Below the pieces are notes generated by a model that did no database searches, was not told the DNA's origin, and saw only the letters and a program-made list of their open reading frames with translations. A program made the translations under genes and the position numbers. From Cristatella mucedo (Eukaryota; Bryozoa; Phylactolaemata; Cristatellidae): a stretch of 64,000 nucleotides of DNA. Of the stretch, positions 12,501 to 22,405 are shown in pieces; the first letter of the stretch is position 1, and the number at the start of each line of letters is the position of its first letter. The stretch is taken from positions 541,501 to 605,500 of the forward strand of contig WPIO01000011.1 of the NCBI GenBank assembly GCA_009760855.2, given 5' to 3'.

Positions 12501-15500
12501 TGACTCATAAGGTACGCGACGGCTTGGTTGCTTCAAACATAACAGAACTGATGCACCAGTTTTAGCCTCCTCGTCCCCTCAGATCATGTATGGAAAATAA
12601 TTAATTGCTCCATTCCTTTACTTAAAGACCGTTGGCCACAGAAGCTTTTGCTTTGCAGGTCCTTTGATGGGGAACTCGCGTCCAAAATTCTTACGTAGCG
12701 GCATCAGAACACCCGCTGCATGCTGTGGCAAAACCTTCCCAGCTGTCCTGAGTTGCTGATTCAATGCTAATGTATTGTAATACATCTCTGTCTGTAACTC
12801 CACAAAGCGACAAATACTACGTGGGTATAACGCAGGAGAGTTTTTTTATAGAACACTCACAGCCTAAGCGGCTTTTGCTAAGCATTCGGTAGCCAACAGA
12901 CTCCATCTCACGGAACAAAGAGAAAGTGAGAAGCATTGCTGAGTCATGAGAGCAGTTGAGATGATGGGCAAAATGGAAGTCGAACCGCGGGACGACTGGA
13001 AAGGATGAGCCATAGTCGGCAGCAGGAGAGTAGCCGTTGTTGCATAAAAATTGTAGAAATAATTTCCACAGTCTATGACCTTCATAGCAAAATTTTCAGT
13101 CGCCAATGGTCTTTTAAGCATAAGAATGAAGCAGCCAATTTATTGTGCATTTAGGGCCTGCGGGCACGAGGAGGTTGAAACTGGAGCAGCAGTTCAGCTC
13201 GGTATGAAGGGCCAAGCCGTTATGGGCCTAGTGGGTCAGCGTAAGAACTTTACTCTGTATCCGTTGATCAACCGGCAACCGTCCTAGCTCTTTTAGCAAA
13301 GGAGACACGTGGTCAAACCTCTGGGACTTGAAAACTACCCTCGCAGCCACATTTATAGCCAGCTGCAGTGGCCTAGTTGCCTTGTTTTACTACTTCCTAC
13401 CTCAACTGCCCTCATGACTCGGCTACGTTTCTCACTTTCTCTTTTTTCATGAGACTAATTTGGTTGGCTACCTTATGCACATCAAGAGCCTCTTAGGCTT
13501 TGAGAGTGCTATAGAAACCTCTGCCCCTGGTAATACCAACTTAATCTGAGTGGTTTTGTGGAGTTGCAGGCAGAGATCCATACAAAGTAATCCGATCTGA
13601 TCACTTATATGAATCTCTTGAGTACGAAATTTGAGATATTTAATGTATATAGGTATTGAAATGTCAACCAGAAATAGGCAGGGTCATTTCTACTTTTTGG
13701 CAGCAACTAGTTGTAATGAGTTAGTGGAAGAACTTATTTTTTTATTATAGTGGTGACCTTTGAATCCCTTAGAGAACTTATTTGTTTGGCCATCCTCCTT
13801 TAAATAATGCTAGTAATCTGTCAGGACCCTGTGGGAATAGAATCTCTATTTGAATGCATAATAACTAGCTGCTATAGAAAAAATATCCGCGATTGAGTTA
13901 GTAGAAATCACAGTATAATTTTTGGAAAAGTATGCAAAACTACACGAAAAGATGCAGTGCTGGTTTGGCCTACCTTAAGGTACTCGTCTCAACTAGTTCA
14001 TCGAGTTCAAGTTCAAGTTCATTAGGCCTAAGGGAGAATTTTTTTGATTAAAGGGGATTTAGCCGCCACTTGAAATACGCAATAGTGAGGGTAGTTGGTG
14101 CCAAAGCCGGAAGCAATTTCCAGACTTTCCGTTCCTATGGTAATTTCTCTTCTCAACCAACTAATGCTTTCTGATGTTGTTTGTGTACAAATTAAGCAAT
14201 AACTTGAAAAGCTTAAAATGTACTCTCGTGCCCAGTGAATGAATAGTTAAAGATAAAATTCAAACTTAATTATTAGCTCTTTATCTTTTAACAGACCCTG
14301 TCTTAGTTAACGAGATAGAGAAAGAAGGCGTAGAGCTTGCAGGAAGAAAAACTGTTATGAAAAATATGGCGCTACAATACACTGGGCATCTCTTACATTC
14401 ATTGTTGTTGTATAAATCTAGATAGACCTCGTAACTTGTATGGCTAAAGCAATTCTTCGTGTTGAGCTTCGGAAATGATAATTTGAATATTTTTTCCAGC
14501 CTTGCCTTGTCTAGGCTAACATCCTGGGGAGCAGCGCCAGACGCTGCAGATCCCGGCGAGATCTAAGTGCTCTCTGTGTGCAATTTTGGCTAAAGCAGTG
14601 ACGTAGCCGGTTAGACCTTTTGGGGATCCGGAAGCTCATATTTCTCAGATAGAACAGCGGTTCCACCGTTACCATTCTTCTTACATTAACTGCACCCAGT
14701 ACTAAAGTAAAAAGTACCCTAGGACTCTAGGTTTAGTTCACGTCTTCTTACAATTTATCACTCTCCCTATCGCCGATATATTGGCTATGAAATATCTGGG
14801 CTTTCAACTCTATTTCGATCACACATAGCTGTATCACATGCCGATAACACTCCGATATCACCGATATCCGATATCGCATGCCGATAACACACACTAGTTT
14901 CAAACTAACTACGAAACGACCCAAAGCAAGTCTCGTGATTACCAATTTTTTCAAGAGTGTCTAACGAGACGTTTTTTCCTTAATAGAAGTAAGCCTTCGT
15001 GCAGCACTGGCGAACGCTTGGCCTAGTGTTTGCTTCTTTCGCACTGTCATGCATTTATTGAGCCAGCCATTACCGGCTACATGCTGGTTTTGCAGCAGTT
15101 CAGCCCCCCAAGGCTGTTTCTTCTGTCAGTGCCGCGTCTCTCGCTGAAATGGCTAGCGTCACAGCTTCTACTGCAATAGCTGCGACGACCAATGCAACCA
15201 ATAGCTATTCGTCGTCAGCCAATCATCTTCCGAGATCAGGTAAGAGGAGCTGCTCGTACTTCCGCTCGTACTTGCTGCAGCCAAAAAATATAGCTTTCGT
15301 TGTTCAGCGTGAGCCAGTGATTATTTGTAGCCATCTTTACGGCTCCTCGTGAAAATATTTCAAAATGCCATCATACTCTACTTCCCGACCGGCTGCTGTT
15401 GCCTAGCGCCTTTGTGCGTATAGCGATCTTTCCGGGTCTCAGAAAGAAGGGCAGCAACTTTCTATTATATGCCCTATGCTTCTCTTTGTCAGCCAATCGG

Positions 15501-16143
15501 GAACGGCAAACACTTTCATTGGTTAACAATTGCATGAGCTCATTATTGTGGGTAAATTTTGAGACTATTTCAAAACAGAACGCGTGGATTGAATCCGTAT
15601 TGGTTGACATATTATCACTCTGGGCTGAGTGCGATCTGCATTTGATGTCTAGCGCCAAGGCATGCTTCTATGGTGTCGCTACCAAGCAAAATTCATTGAC
15701 TTAGTTTTGTTGTGAGCGTATGCAGGGATGCCATTGCGCCTAAAGAGGAGAGCCATGTTTCCGTGTGTCTTGATATCAAATATACGACTACTAAGCTCCA
15801 GAGAGTGGCCTCGAGTGACTTCAGGTATCCTATGAACTTTCGTTTAACTTCTTCGTAACAACTTCCGGTTCTATGCTGATATCTTCGCTTTTACTATGCA
15901 CGAGCTCTCCTCAGATATGATAATTAAAAAAAGAATCTACTTAACATAAGATTTTAGGCAGCCATTACTCAATTTCTTACCGTTTGCTCTTCTTCAACAG
16001 GTCAGTCAGAATCTCTTTATATCCTTCATTATCCCAATCAACCGCTTTTCGCTCAAATCTATGAACAGTATTCAATTAAAGTGCTGTTTAACACTCGTTG
16101 TCGAAGTAGCTTAGTTACCGCGGTTGAGCACGAAGTTAAATAG
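2251..16143 (+). CDS. Two-Ig-domain type I membrane receptor, seven exons (5' partial)
   Basis: Exons 2251-2365, 7572-7768, 7879-8112, 8211-8402, 9797-9904, 15096-15239 and 16001-16143 join without a stop into 376 residues plus TAG. Every junction keeps phase, and two of the split codons make sense as protein: the Ig tryptophan is TG|G. Visible order: Ig1 (Cys21, Trp38, Cys85 within DAGAYRC), Ig2 (Cys139, Cys190), Ser-rich stalk (about 219-240), transmembrane helix (about 250-271) followed by basic residues, an Ser/Ala/Thr-rich cytoplasmic segment (283-329) and a C-terminal tail with tyrosines 336, 340, 350 and 353. N-glycosylation sequons occur at 35 and 75. By architecture it should sit in the plasma membrane and bind a ligand or another cell. 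The signal peptide exon must lie upstream and was not found. I do not recognise the family, so no function is assigned. Alternative: it may be one splice form of a larger gene. Confidence 0.72.
2705..3575 (+). mobile_element. Family A copy, C-terminal reverse transcriptase and tail
   Basis: Inside intron 1 of the Ig receptor. From [20 protein letters not shown] to the family A stop at 3325 the frame is open, then the 3' untranslated region, hairpin and (TTA)n end near 3572. The catalytic YADD region is absent. Confidence 0.93.
3990..5545 (+). mobile_element. Family A copy, nearly the length of the best copy, broken
   Basis: Starts at the equivalent of [11 protein letters not shown] and keeps QSGFRAN, motif A (here NLSAAFHTID: the Asp of the LDLSAAF motif is Asn and its last Asp is His), GVPQGS and YADD. 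It is broken by a stop at 4620 and by frameshifts near 4830 and 5180. The tail is near 5540. It lies in intron 1 of the Ig receptor. Confidence 0.93.
5560..5835 (-). mobile_element. Family B 3' fragment
   Basis: Reverse complement of the family B C-terminus and 3' end (ccacaaagccataaatactg, cagcctaagcggctttcggt), directly abutting the family A tail to its left. Confidence 0.88.
5836..7224. other. Unassigned intron sequence
   Basis: Mostly featureless. From about 6905 to 7228 it becomes GC-rich and has an open, coding-looking stretch (RKAIRAKYADGKSIECRAVQ onward) of about 65 codons; no family recognised. Confidence 0.4.
7225..7430 (+). mobile_element. Family A 3' untranslated fragment, decayed
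   Basis: cctaaccatgttattcgtat is followed by a degenerate hairpin in which the right arm is changed (gagggtacc), then a poor ATT tail. It lies about 140 bp upstream of an Ig receptor exon. Confidence 0.8.
7572..7768 (+). CDS. Ig receptor exon: second half of Ig domain 1
   Basis: The exon starts with the G that completes TG|G and encodes 65 codons ending in the classic F-strand motif DAGAYRC and a G strand. The donor is gtgcgt at 7769, weaker than the others but the only one that keeps phase with the next exon (T|CC gives Ser). A sequon NLT lies before the F strand. Confidence 0.75.
7879..8112 (+). CDS. Ig receptor exon: first part of Ig domain 2
   Basis: The acceptor is ggcttttgcag and the donor CCAG|gtgcgc. 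The exon encodes the linker and the B strand LTVVCKA followed by GYPRPS, typical of I-set or C2-set Ig domains. The C-strand tryptophan expected a few residues later is not present (Leu/Ala occupy that stretch). Separated from the previous exon by an intron of only 110 bp. Confidence 0.75.
8211..8402 (+). CDS. Ig receptor exon: end of Ig domain 2 and Ser-rich stalk
   Basis: The acceptor is gcgcttgcag; the phase-completed first codon is Glu. FEDIFYC supplies the F-strand cysteine and is followed by a hydrophobic G strand. A run of seven AGC codons (8345-8365) gives seven serines in a Ser/Thr-rich stalk. The donor is CTCG|gtaagg at 8403. Confidence 0.72.
8862..9350 (-). mobile_element. Family A C-terminal fragment
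   Basis: (TAA)n at 8862, then inverted hairpin, 3' untranslated region and [20 protein letters not shown] on the minus strand. It sits in the intron before the transmembrane exon. Confidence 0.92.
9797..9904 (+). CDS. Ig receptor exon: transmembrane helix
   Basis: The acceptor is tttgttttag and the donor GGCG|gtaagg. The 36-residue segment holds one strongly hydrophobic helix of about 21 residues followed by RLSRIKRK, a basic stop-transfer signal. This gives a type I topology with the Ig domains outside. Confidence 0.7.
9905..10589. other. Unassigned intron sequence
   Basis: Nothing recognised between the transmembrane exon and the first family A fragment of this intron. Confidence 0.5.
10590..10990 (+). 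mobile_element. Family A C-terminal fragment, decayed
   Basis: Recognisable from tactccagcctacttatcag through the 3' untranslated region. The hairpin is lost and the end is replaced by an AGT/AGC microsatellite (10937-10990). Confidence 0.82.
11187..11800 (+). mobile_element. Family A reverse transcriptase fragment, decayed
   Basis: Contains degenerate equivalents of the [13 protein letters not shown]...GFHFYADD stretch (11230-11315) and [20 protein letters not shown] at 11614-11676. It has many stops and stops abruptly at 11797, where family B sequence begins. Confidence 0.78.
11803..12767 (+). mobile_element. Family B reverse transcriptase fragment, decayed
   Basis: Runs from the [14 protein letters not shown] equivalent through the C-terminal region (ggctggactaccaaaac) to about 12767. 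Frames are broken throughout. Confidence 0.78.
12768..13382 (-). mobile_element. Family B C-terminal fragment, inverted
   Basis: Minus-strand copy whose 3' end abuts the plus copy ending at 12767. It reads back to the equivalent of LVFKSQRFEHVSPLL at about 13340. Confidence 0.85.
13385..13595 (+). mobile_element. Family B 3' end fragment
   Basis: Plus-strand end of family B (ctacctcaactgccctcatg ... tggttttgtggagttgcagg), placed right after the inverted copy. Confidence 0.8.
13596..14702. other. Unassigned intron sequence
   Basis: Nothing firm. A weak similarity to family C (gccggaagcaatttccagac) lies near 14105-14130. Confidence 0.4.
14703..14900 (+). repeat. Second copy of the decayed family A block at 11187-11340
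   Basis: About 160 bases match 11187-11340 closely, including the non-family leader taaagtaaaaagtaccctag and the same decay. After it, gccgataacac and ccgatatc motifs are locally duplicated. Confidence 0.85.
15096..15239 (+). CDS. Ig receptor exon: Ser/Ala/Thr-rich cytoplasmic segment
   Basis: The acceptor is ctggttttgcag and the donor TCAG|gtaaga. Phase matches both neighbours (G|CA and G|GT). The 47 codons are rich in Ala, Ser, Thr and Asn, with no recognised domain. If it is skipped, the neighbours still splice in frame (both junctions are phase 1), so it could be an optional exon. Confidence 0.55.
15240..16000. other. Intron between the last two Ig receptor exons
   Basis: No element recognised. 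Overlapping open frames of about 100 codons on both strands (15371-15704) have no recognisable family. Confidence 0.4.
16001..16143 (+). CDS. Ig receptor terminal exon: tyrosine-bearing tail
   Basis: A strong pyrimidine tract (tttgctcttcttcaacag) precedes the exon. It encodes 46 residues and TAG at 16141. Four tyrosines lie within 18 residues (contexts SLYILH, HYPNQ, QIYEQY); YPNQ fits a YxN phosphotyrosine motif of the kind bound by Grb2-like SH2 domains. No exact ITIM or ITAM spacing is present. AATAAA at about 16777 could be the poly(A) signal. Confidence 0.6.
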
Positions 16144-17474
16144 GTGGACTAACGTAGCCGTTACTTGGCCGCCAGCAAATCCGATCGCGCCGCGAATGCA
16201 GCCACGGCTGCATGTTGCTTAGCACGTAGGCTACTTGATACTTCTTCTTGGTGAGTCAGACCACCAGTAAATGTACCATCTGCCTGTTCCCTGCTGTCGC
16301 GCTCGGTCAGTTAATGCTGAACATGCTCGCCGCAGCCTCAATACTTTGAGGCGGCGGTCGGGATCTATAGGACAGCCTTTTTAGTTCCGCCTGCCAAAGA
16401 AATGTCCGCTCGTTGAAGCACTTCTTCTGACCGAGCCGTGGATACAACCCTTCTCAGGTGTCTGCATATCTTAGACCACACTACCCGACTTAAAATTTGT
16501 TCAGACTAGCAATATGCGTTCGGACAAGGTAGATAGCGGCAGAGGTGGAGCCAGGGCACGGGGGGGGAGGGGCTGACCCTATCTCTGCCGGGGCAGTGTC
16601 CGATCGCTCCCGACTCTCCTACGCCTCCCATCCGTCAGTAATGACAAAACTACTTCTTAATTCTAATCGATGAGCAACTGCCAGTTATTTGTCAAATAAG
16701 AGCTGCGATTTGAAGCTACAATGGTTCATTAATTCGGTTCTAGCTTACGTAAAAACCTTGCCTATGTGGCCCCCTAAATAAAAATTTCGCAGCCTTGCCC
16801 GCACAACTAAATATCCTAGATGTTCCACGTTTTAGAGGGTTGCTGTCATTTTTATTTAATCGCTTGGTTCTGCTGCTTCTCACACGGGCTATCAGTAACT
16901 AACAAATTCCAATTGAATACTATACCTCTCACCATTGTTATCTACCGACTCCCCATTTGGTTTTCTAAACTTTTTAAGAATGGAGCTTTCGGAATTCCTC
17001 ACTAAAATGTTCAAGTTTGCGAAAGGCCTTTATTGACTGCTCTGTAATTTAACGTGCAAGTAGGAAACCATAGAAACAGTCCGGCACGCTCTTTTCTCGA
17101 CTGCCTGGAGAACTTACGCTCAGCCGACACGTTAGTCGTATCTAAGGCATTGTGATTCACCTCGGTGGCCATGATCTCGTTATCACAAAGGACGCCTGCT
17201 AAACTGAGCTTTTTTCGCGACCGCTGACCATCTCGAGTCACATCTTAATCTCGTTTTCTGTTCTTGTTCTGCTGTATAAGCAGAGTATTATCTACTATTT
17301 CCAACGACGCAACTTAAAAAGCCTTTGTGCTGAGAAATGTTTGAAATCTCCTTGCTACTCAGGTCTTCTTTTTCTGCGACCGGACTCTGCTAACTGCCTC
17401 AATTCCCTCTTTCATGCTGTAAGCTATAAAGTTAGGAGTGCTCACGACTAGCATTTTTCTCTCTACTCAGTCCA
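16144..17474. other. 3' flank of the Ig receptor, unassigned
   Basis: Contains AATAAA near 16777 and a G run at about 16561-16570. No gene recognised. Confidence 0.4.
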
Positions 17475-18330
17475 TAATAACAATAATAATAATTATAATA
17501 ATAATGCACTTGATAAAGCACCCTCAGAGAACTTAATCTCTTTCTAGGCGCTTTACATGTGCTGCAAAGTGAAATGCAATTGAATGGTAAGTAAAATCAT
17601 GCTTGAGAAACAAACAAAATGAATAATATGGTTAGGGGTGACATGCACAGGGTCAGCATGCGAATGTGGTTTGTGGCAGCATGCACAGTGTCAGCACGCA
17701 TAAGCACATGAAGGACGAATCACAGGAACCCACTAAATACTGTCCTAAATAGGTGTGTTTTTAAGTTCCTTTTAGATGTTGTCAGGTCAGGGGATGTTCT
17801 GACGCAGGTCGGGAGGGAGTTCCAGGCTTTGGGAGCATACGAACTAAATGCACGGTCTCCAAAGGATTTAAGGTTTGTACGAGGTATTTCTAGACTGTTG
17901 GATTCCGAAAAGTGGGCTGTACGATGTTTGGTCTGGTGGGGTAGTATATTTGAGAGATAGGCTAGAGCCATAGAATGAAGGGACCTAAAAGTGAGCGACA
18001 AAACCTTGAGTCAATCCGTTGCTTGACTGGTAGCCAGTGCAGGTCGACGAGAAGTGGAGTAATGTGGCAACTGCGACGCTCACGACAGACAAGCCTAGCT
18101 GCAGAGTTTTGCACCAGCTGCAATCGCCTGATCGCACATGCTGGTTCACCAGTAAGCAGTGAGTTGCAGAAGTCGAGACGGGATGTCTCGAATGCATGGA
18201 ACAACTTGGACGTGGTATCCTTATCTAAACAAGCCCGAATTTCACCAATGTTATGAAGCTGAAAATAGGCGGATTTGACTGTGGAGCTGATATGGTCGTC
18301 TAACGAGACGTCACCGAGCCGTGGACATTC
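17475..18330 (-). mobile_element. Family A C-terminal half
   Basis: (TAA)n at 17478-17505, inverted hairpin, 3' untranslated region, then minus-strand coding from the family stop at about 17720 back to [20 protein letters not shown] near 18300, with one frameshift at about 17990. Confidence 0.93.
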
Positions 18331-18759
18331 CTTGGAGATTATCAAACTTCTAAAGATCCTCTGGGTAAAGCGCAGGCTATAAATCCACTTTAGTAATTCT
18401 GGGTCTTTGGAAGACCTAGAAAATTTTACAAGACTTCATCTGCGTCTAAATCCATAAGCTTTGTAAATCCAGGGCCTCTTTTTACTCTCGAAAACTGAAG
18501 TCCTGCCGGTCAGACCCAGGACAAATTTGTGAGACTGTCACTCATTTTCTTGCCAACTCAGAGAGAGGTCTCACTTCCAGGATATAAGTTGTTCGGCTGA
18601 AACGTTTGTCACCCTCCTTCGCATCAAAATTTGTAAATGATTTTGTCTCCATGAAGCCACTTATCAATGCTGCAATTTTCGATTCTCAAACAGCGACCTT
18701 TCTTTAGAAATGCTCCTAGGTTTCTGTAAGCTTGCTGACCACCTCAATAAAGTTAAGTA

Positions 18760-20575
18760 AAATAAAACTCGTCTCCTGAAGACACACTGCTATTCAATCT
18801 CTGGTCTTTACTGACCAACAAACTTAGTCTAGCCATGTCGCGGGCTTTTAATTCTTCTCTGGATAACGGGTTCGTTCCAAAGTTCTTTAGATTGGCTATC
18901 ATTTGAAAAATGCTTACGATGCCTATATTGTATTCAGAGGTCCTATCAAACTATCGCCCAGCTTTCCTTCTTTCTTTCTTTTTGAAAAGATAGTCGCTAA
19001 GCAGATTTTAGCTTACCTTGAACAGGCTAGATTGTCAGACAAATCACATTCAGATTCAAGCAACACCAATCCACTTTAACTGCTCTCTTCCGAGTTCCCG
19101 AATACATCTTATGCAGCAACGGTGATTATAGTGTCAGTGCCTTTAAATTGCTGGATGTGTCCGCTGCGTTGGACATGATTGGTTACAATATCTTACGCGA
19201 ACGATTGAGAATAACTACCGGTCTGGTGGGTGAGGCACCGGCGTGATTCAAATCATAAATTTCCGTCGTGTTCAATCCGTGTTGTAAGGTGGTCAGTTTC
19301 ATCCAGCACATCAGGGGTCTGTGGAGTTCCACAAGTGTACGCTGTTGGTCCTTTTCTGTTCTCCTTATATACTTGGCCTTTATGAAACGTTATTTGGGCC
19401 ACTAAGGCAATCACTTTAATATCGATGATAAGCAGCTGTATTTGTCATATTTTGGCCCAGCGTTTAATGTGCTCTTCGATCAAGGTTGATGTGAATGTAT
19501 TTGATCGCCAAGTTCGTGGACTCGAGCCCCGTGGCATACGTGAAGTGTCTGAGTTGGGATTAAGTTCTATTTGGGAGTTATACAGATAAATTGTGGATGT
19601 TTACTCACTTACATTTGTTGGCAAACAATCGGAATCACCTGCATTGTTCAAGTAATTGAATGCTTGCCTTGCGTCTATTCGATGATGGATGTCGCTCAAT
19701 TTCCTTATACTAGACCAGGATTAAATCTAGCACCTTCTCATAGGAAATCCTAAGCATGTAGCTGGACTAGGAGACTTTGTTCGTCAAATTTGTAATCCTA
19801 AAGTGCGACCGCCACCAAGTGCTCGGAATTTATGTGTTCTTTTGACAACTGCTTACATTTGAAAAGTTTGACAGGAAGACTGCCTTTACAGCTAGCCATC
19901 ACGTCTGAGCTCTTTCTAAGATTACGGGCTGTCTACCGCAGTGGTTTGCAAAATATTAGCTAGCTCCCTGTTTCCATCTAGGCTGTACTACTGCATAACT
20001 GTTTAGTAACTATTTTAGCTGGACTATCTAAAGACCAAATAGGGTGTTGCAGCTTAAGATGAGTTTGGCTGCAAGCCTAGTCGAGGAATCTCGGAGGTTC
20101 GGACATGCGTCTCCTTTGGAACAGAAGCTGTTATAGCTATCGGTCGACCAACGATAAAGAGAAAAATTTGTATACAGACCCACAGGTTCCGCCATGGCTT
20201 GTTTCTTTCATGTCGAGATAAGCTGCCACACTAGTTTCAGCCCCCTTATGCCCTCAGGTTCTCGTCGACAATATATTAGCGATTCCATTACTCAGCATAA
20301 AGGCCATTTACGAGATAAGCATTTTGTTTGAAGATCCAAGAAACTGGAACTTACTCTCACAAATCTTACACAAAAACATCTTCTCATCTGCTGCCGACTG
20401 TGGTACATCTATTCCAGCCGTCTTAGGCTGCTGCCACTATATGCTACTCACTTAATTGATATCTTCCTGGCACAGCCATGCTTCTCAATTTCCCAATGTT
20501 TCATGAGATGAAATTTTTGAGTGTGCTGTAGAAAACTTTACTGCGTAGTACCCACGTGGCATCATCTGGTGCCAA
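18760..20575 (+). mobile_element. Family B copy, long but heavily decayed
   Basis: Starts upstream of the reverse transcriptase (gttccaaagttctttagatt, cctatcaaactatcgccca) and retains vestiges of [12 protein letters not shown] and the C-terminus, ending at the tail equivalent near 20565. No frame is open for more than a few dozen codons. Confidence 0.82.
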
Positions 20576-21675
20576 TTTTTTGAGTTATAGTTGCATATTT
20601 AAAGCGGATTTTTTGTATTCCGTGCTTGGTGACATTGAAGTGCTGATTTTCGTGGATTTTAAACAGACCGGTGAAGGGAACACGTGTCTTTGACCCTGCA
20701 GACTAGTCCCGGCGTTTATCAGCACATCAATGAGGTTGCAATTTCACAAGACAATCTCATAGGCACTATGGTTCCTTTTGACCGTAGTCGAAGCGATCTG
20801 ATCTTCAAAAACCTTCAACTGTTTGCCATGGCGGATCTTTTTATGCTTGCCTATGCAGGATAACTCACCCGTCAATACCGATTAGTAATAGCTTCTCTTG
20901 CAACGCTTTTTTATAATGCCTCAAATCATTAAATTTTTTCCAAAATGCACTTTATGTAAAAGACTTTCGGTTATTATTATCATAAGAAAATGAAATAATG
21001 CATGATCTGCTTTCTTCAACATCTCTAGGTCTCTAGAAAGGCACTAAAAAGGTAATGCAAGATTCAATTATTTAAGATAATTATGCTGACGGTAAAGATT
21101 CTTGACAAAAGGTCTCCCGTCAATATAACAGTTTCTGTTCCAAGCGACGATTAATAGGCTTGAAATTGTTTATGGCACCAAAGAGCCCCAATATGTGTCT
21201 GTCTCATTATTGCTTACAGAGACACTATAAAATCGGCTGAATTTATGATCCTGCAAAAAATCCGGTATTGTTATCGAGATTTTTAAATATATTTTCTCCT
21301 TAAAGTATAAACATCAAAATTTTTTCAGCGTGGTTTCCAATCAGGTGAAAATTTGGGTTCCATAGTCCCTACTTTTAGTTACTTGTAATACCATATCCCT
21401 TTCAATCTTGCTTATTGTAATTTTGGTATCTTAAAGCCATACTTTAAGTACACAACTGCAGTAGTTGTAAAAATTAAATTTGTTTCTCTTTAATTCTGCA
21501 GACCATTTTCTTCAGGAAGAATCAATCACAGCTGACTTCCCTTCGCCACTTTTTGTGCACCACAATATTCATGGATTGTATTATTTTTACATGAATTCCA
21601 TAACAGTCTATCTCAATCAATATCTATTGAAATAATTTATGCGTGAAATGGCTGCAATAATAGTTCATTTATATG
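20576..21675. other. Unassigned AT-rich sequence
   Basis: Nothing recognised. Confidence 0.5.
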
Positions 21676-22405
21676 TCATCCTCGGATAGCTTAATCTCTT
21701 TCTAGGCACTTTACACACGCTGTTTAGTAATCCTGTCAATAAGGTAAATGGTAACATGCACAGCAATAGCACGATTTAGCACACAGCAGATAAATTCCAC
21801 GGACCCAGCACACGCAGACAGGAAAATGCGTCTTAGCTCTTTCTTAAAATTTGTCAAGTTAGGGAGTGTTATGACGTCAGTCGGTATTTACCTCCGGACT
21901 TTAGGAGCATACGAACCGAAATCACGGTCTCCAAAGGTTTGTTCGAGGCGAAGCTGAACGACGTGGATCTATAGAACTAATGGTGCAAAGCATGCCGTGA
22001 CTGGAAGTTGGTTCTGATAGGTAAGCTCGAGAGAAAAAAATAATAGGACCTAAAGTTGAGTAAAGGAAACCTTTAATTCAATACACTGCTCGGTGGAGTG
22101 CTAGAACAGGTCGATGAGCAGTGGCGAAATGCGGCAATAGCGATGTTCGCAATAGAAAAGTGGGGGCTGAAGAGCTTTTCACCAACTGTACGCGCGTAAC
22201 TGCACAGGCGGGAAGACCTGCGAGTATTGAGTGGCACAAGTCAAGACTGGGTGTCTCAAATGCGGGGACCAACTTGACTATGGAAAGTTTGTCAAAGCAG
22301 GCACAAATTTTAGCAAAGCAACGTGGCTGAACTTCGATACTTGACTTTGGTTCTTTGACTGTGGAGCTGATGCTGTGGTCGATATCTAATTTCAAGTTAT
22401 TCAGC
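21676..22405 (-). mobile_element. Family A C-terminal half, decayed
   Basis: Degenerate inverted hairpin at about 21680-21715, then minus-strand coding remnants back to DHSISSTVKE near 22370. The TTA tail is lost. Confidence 0.8.

Noticed and set aside
15371-15704. Overlapping 95-101-codon open frames on both strands
   Set aside because: They lie between two well-supported Ig receptor exons and show no family signature.
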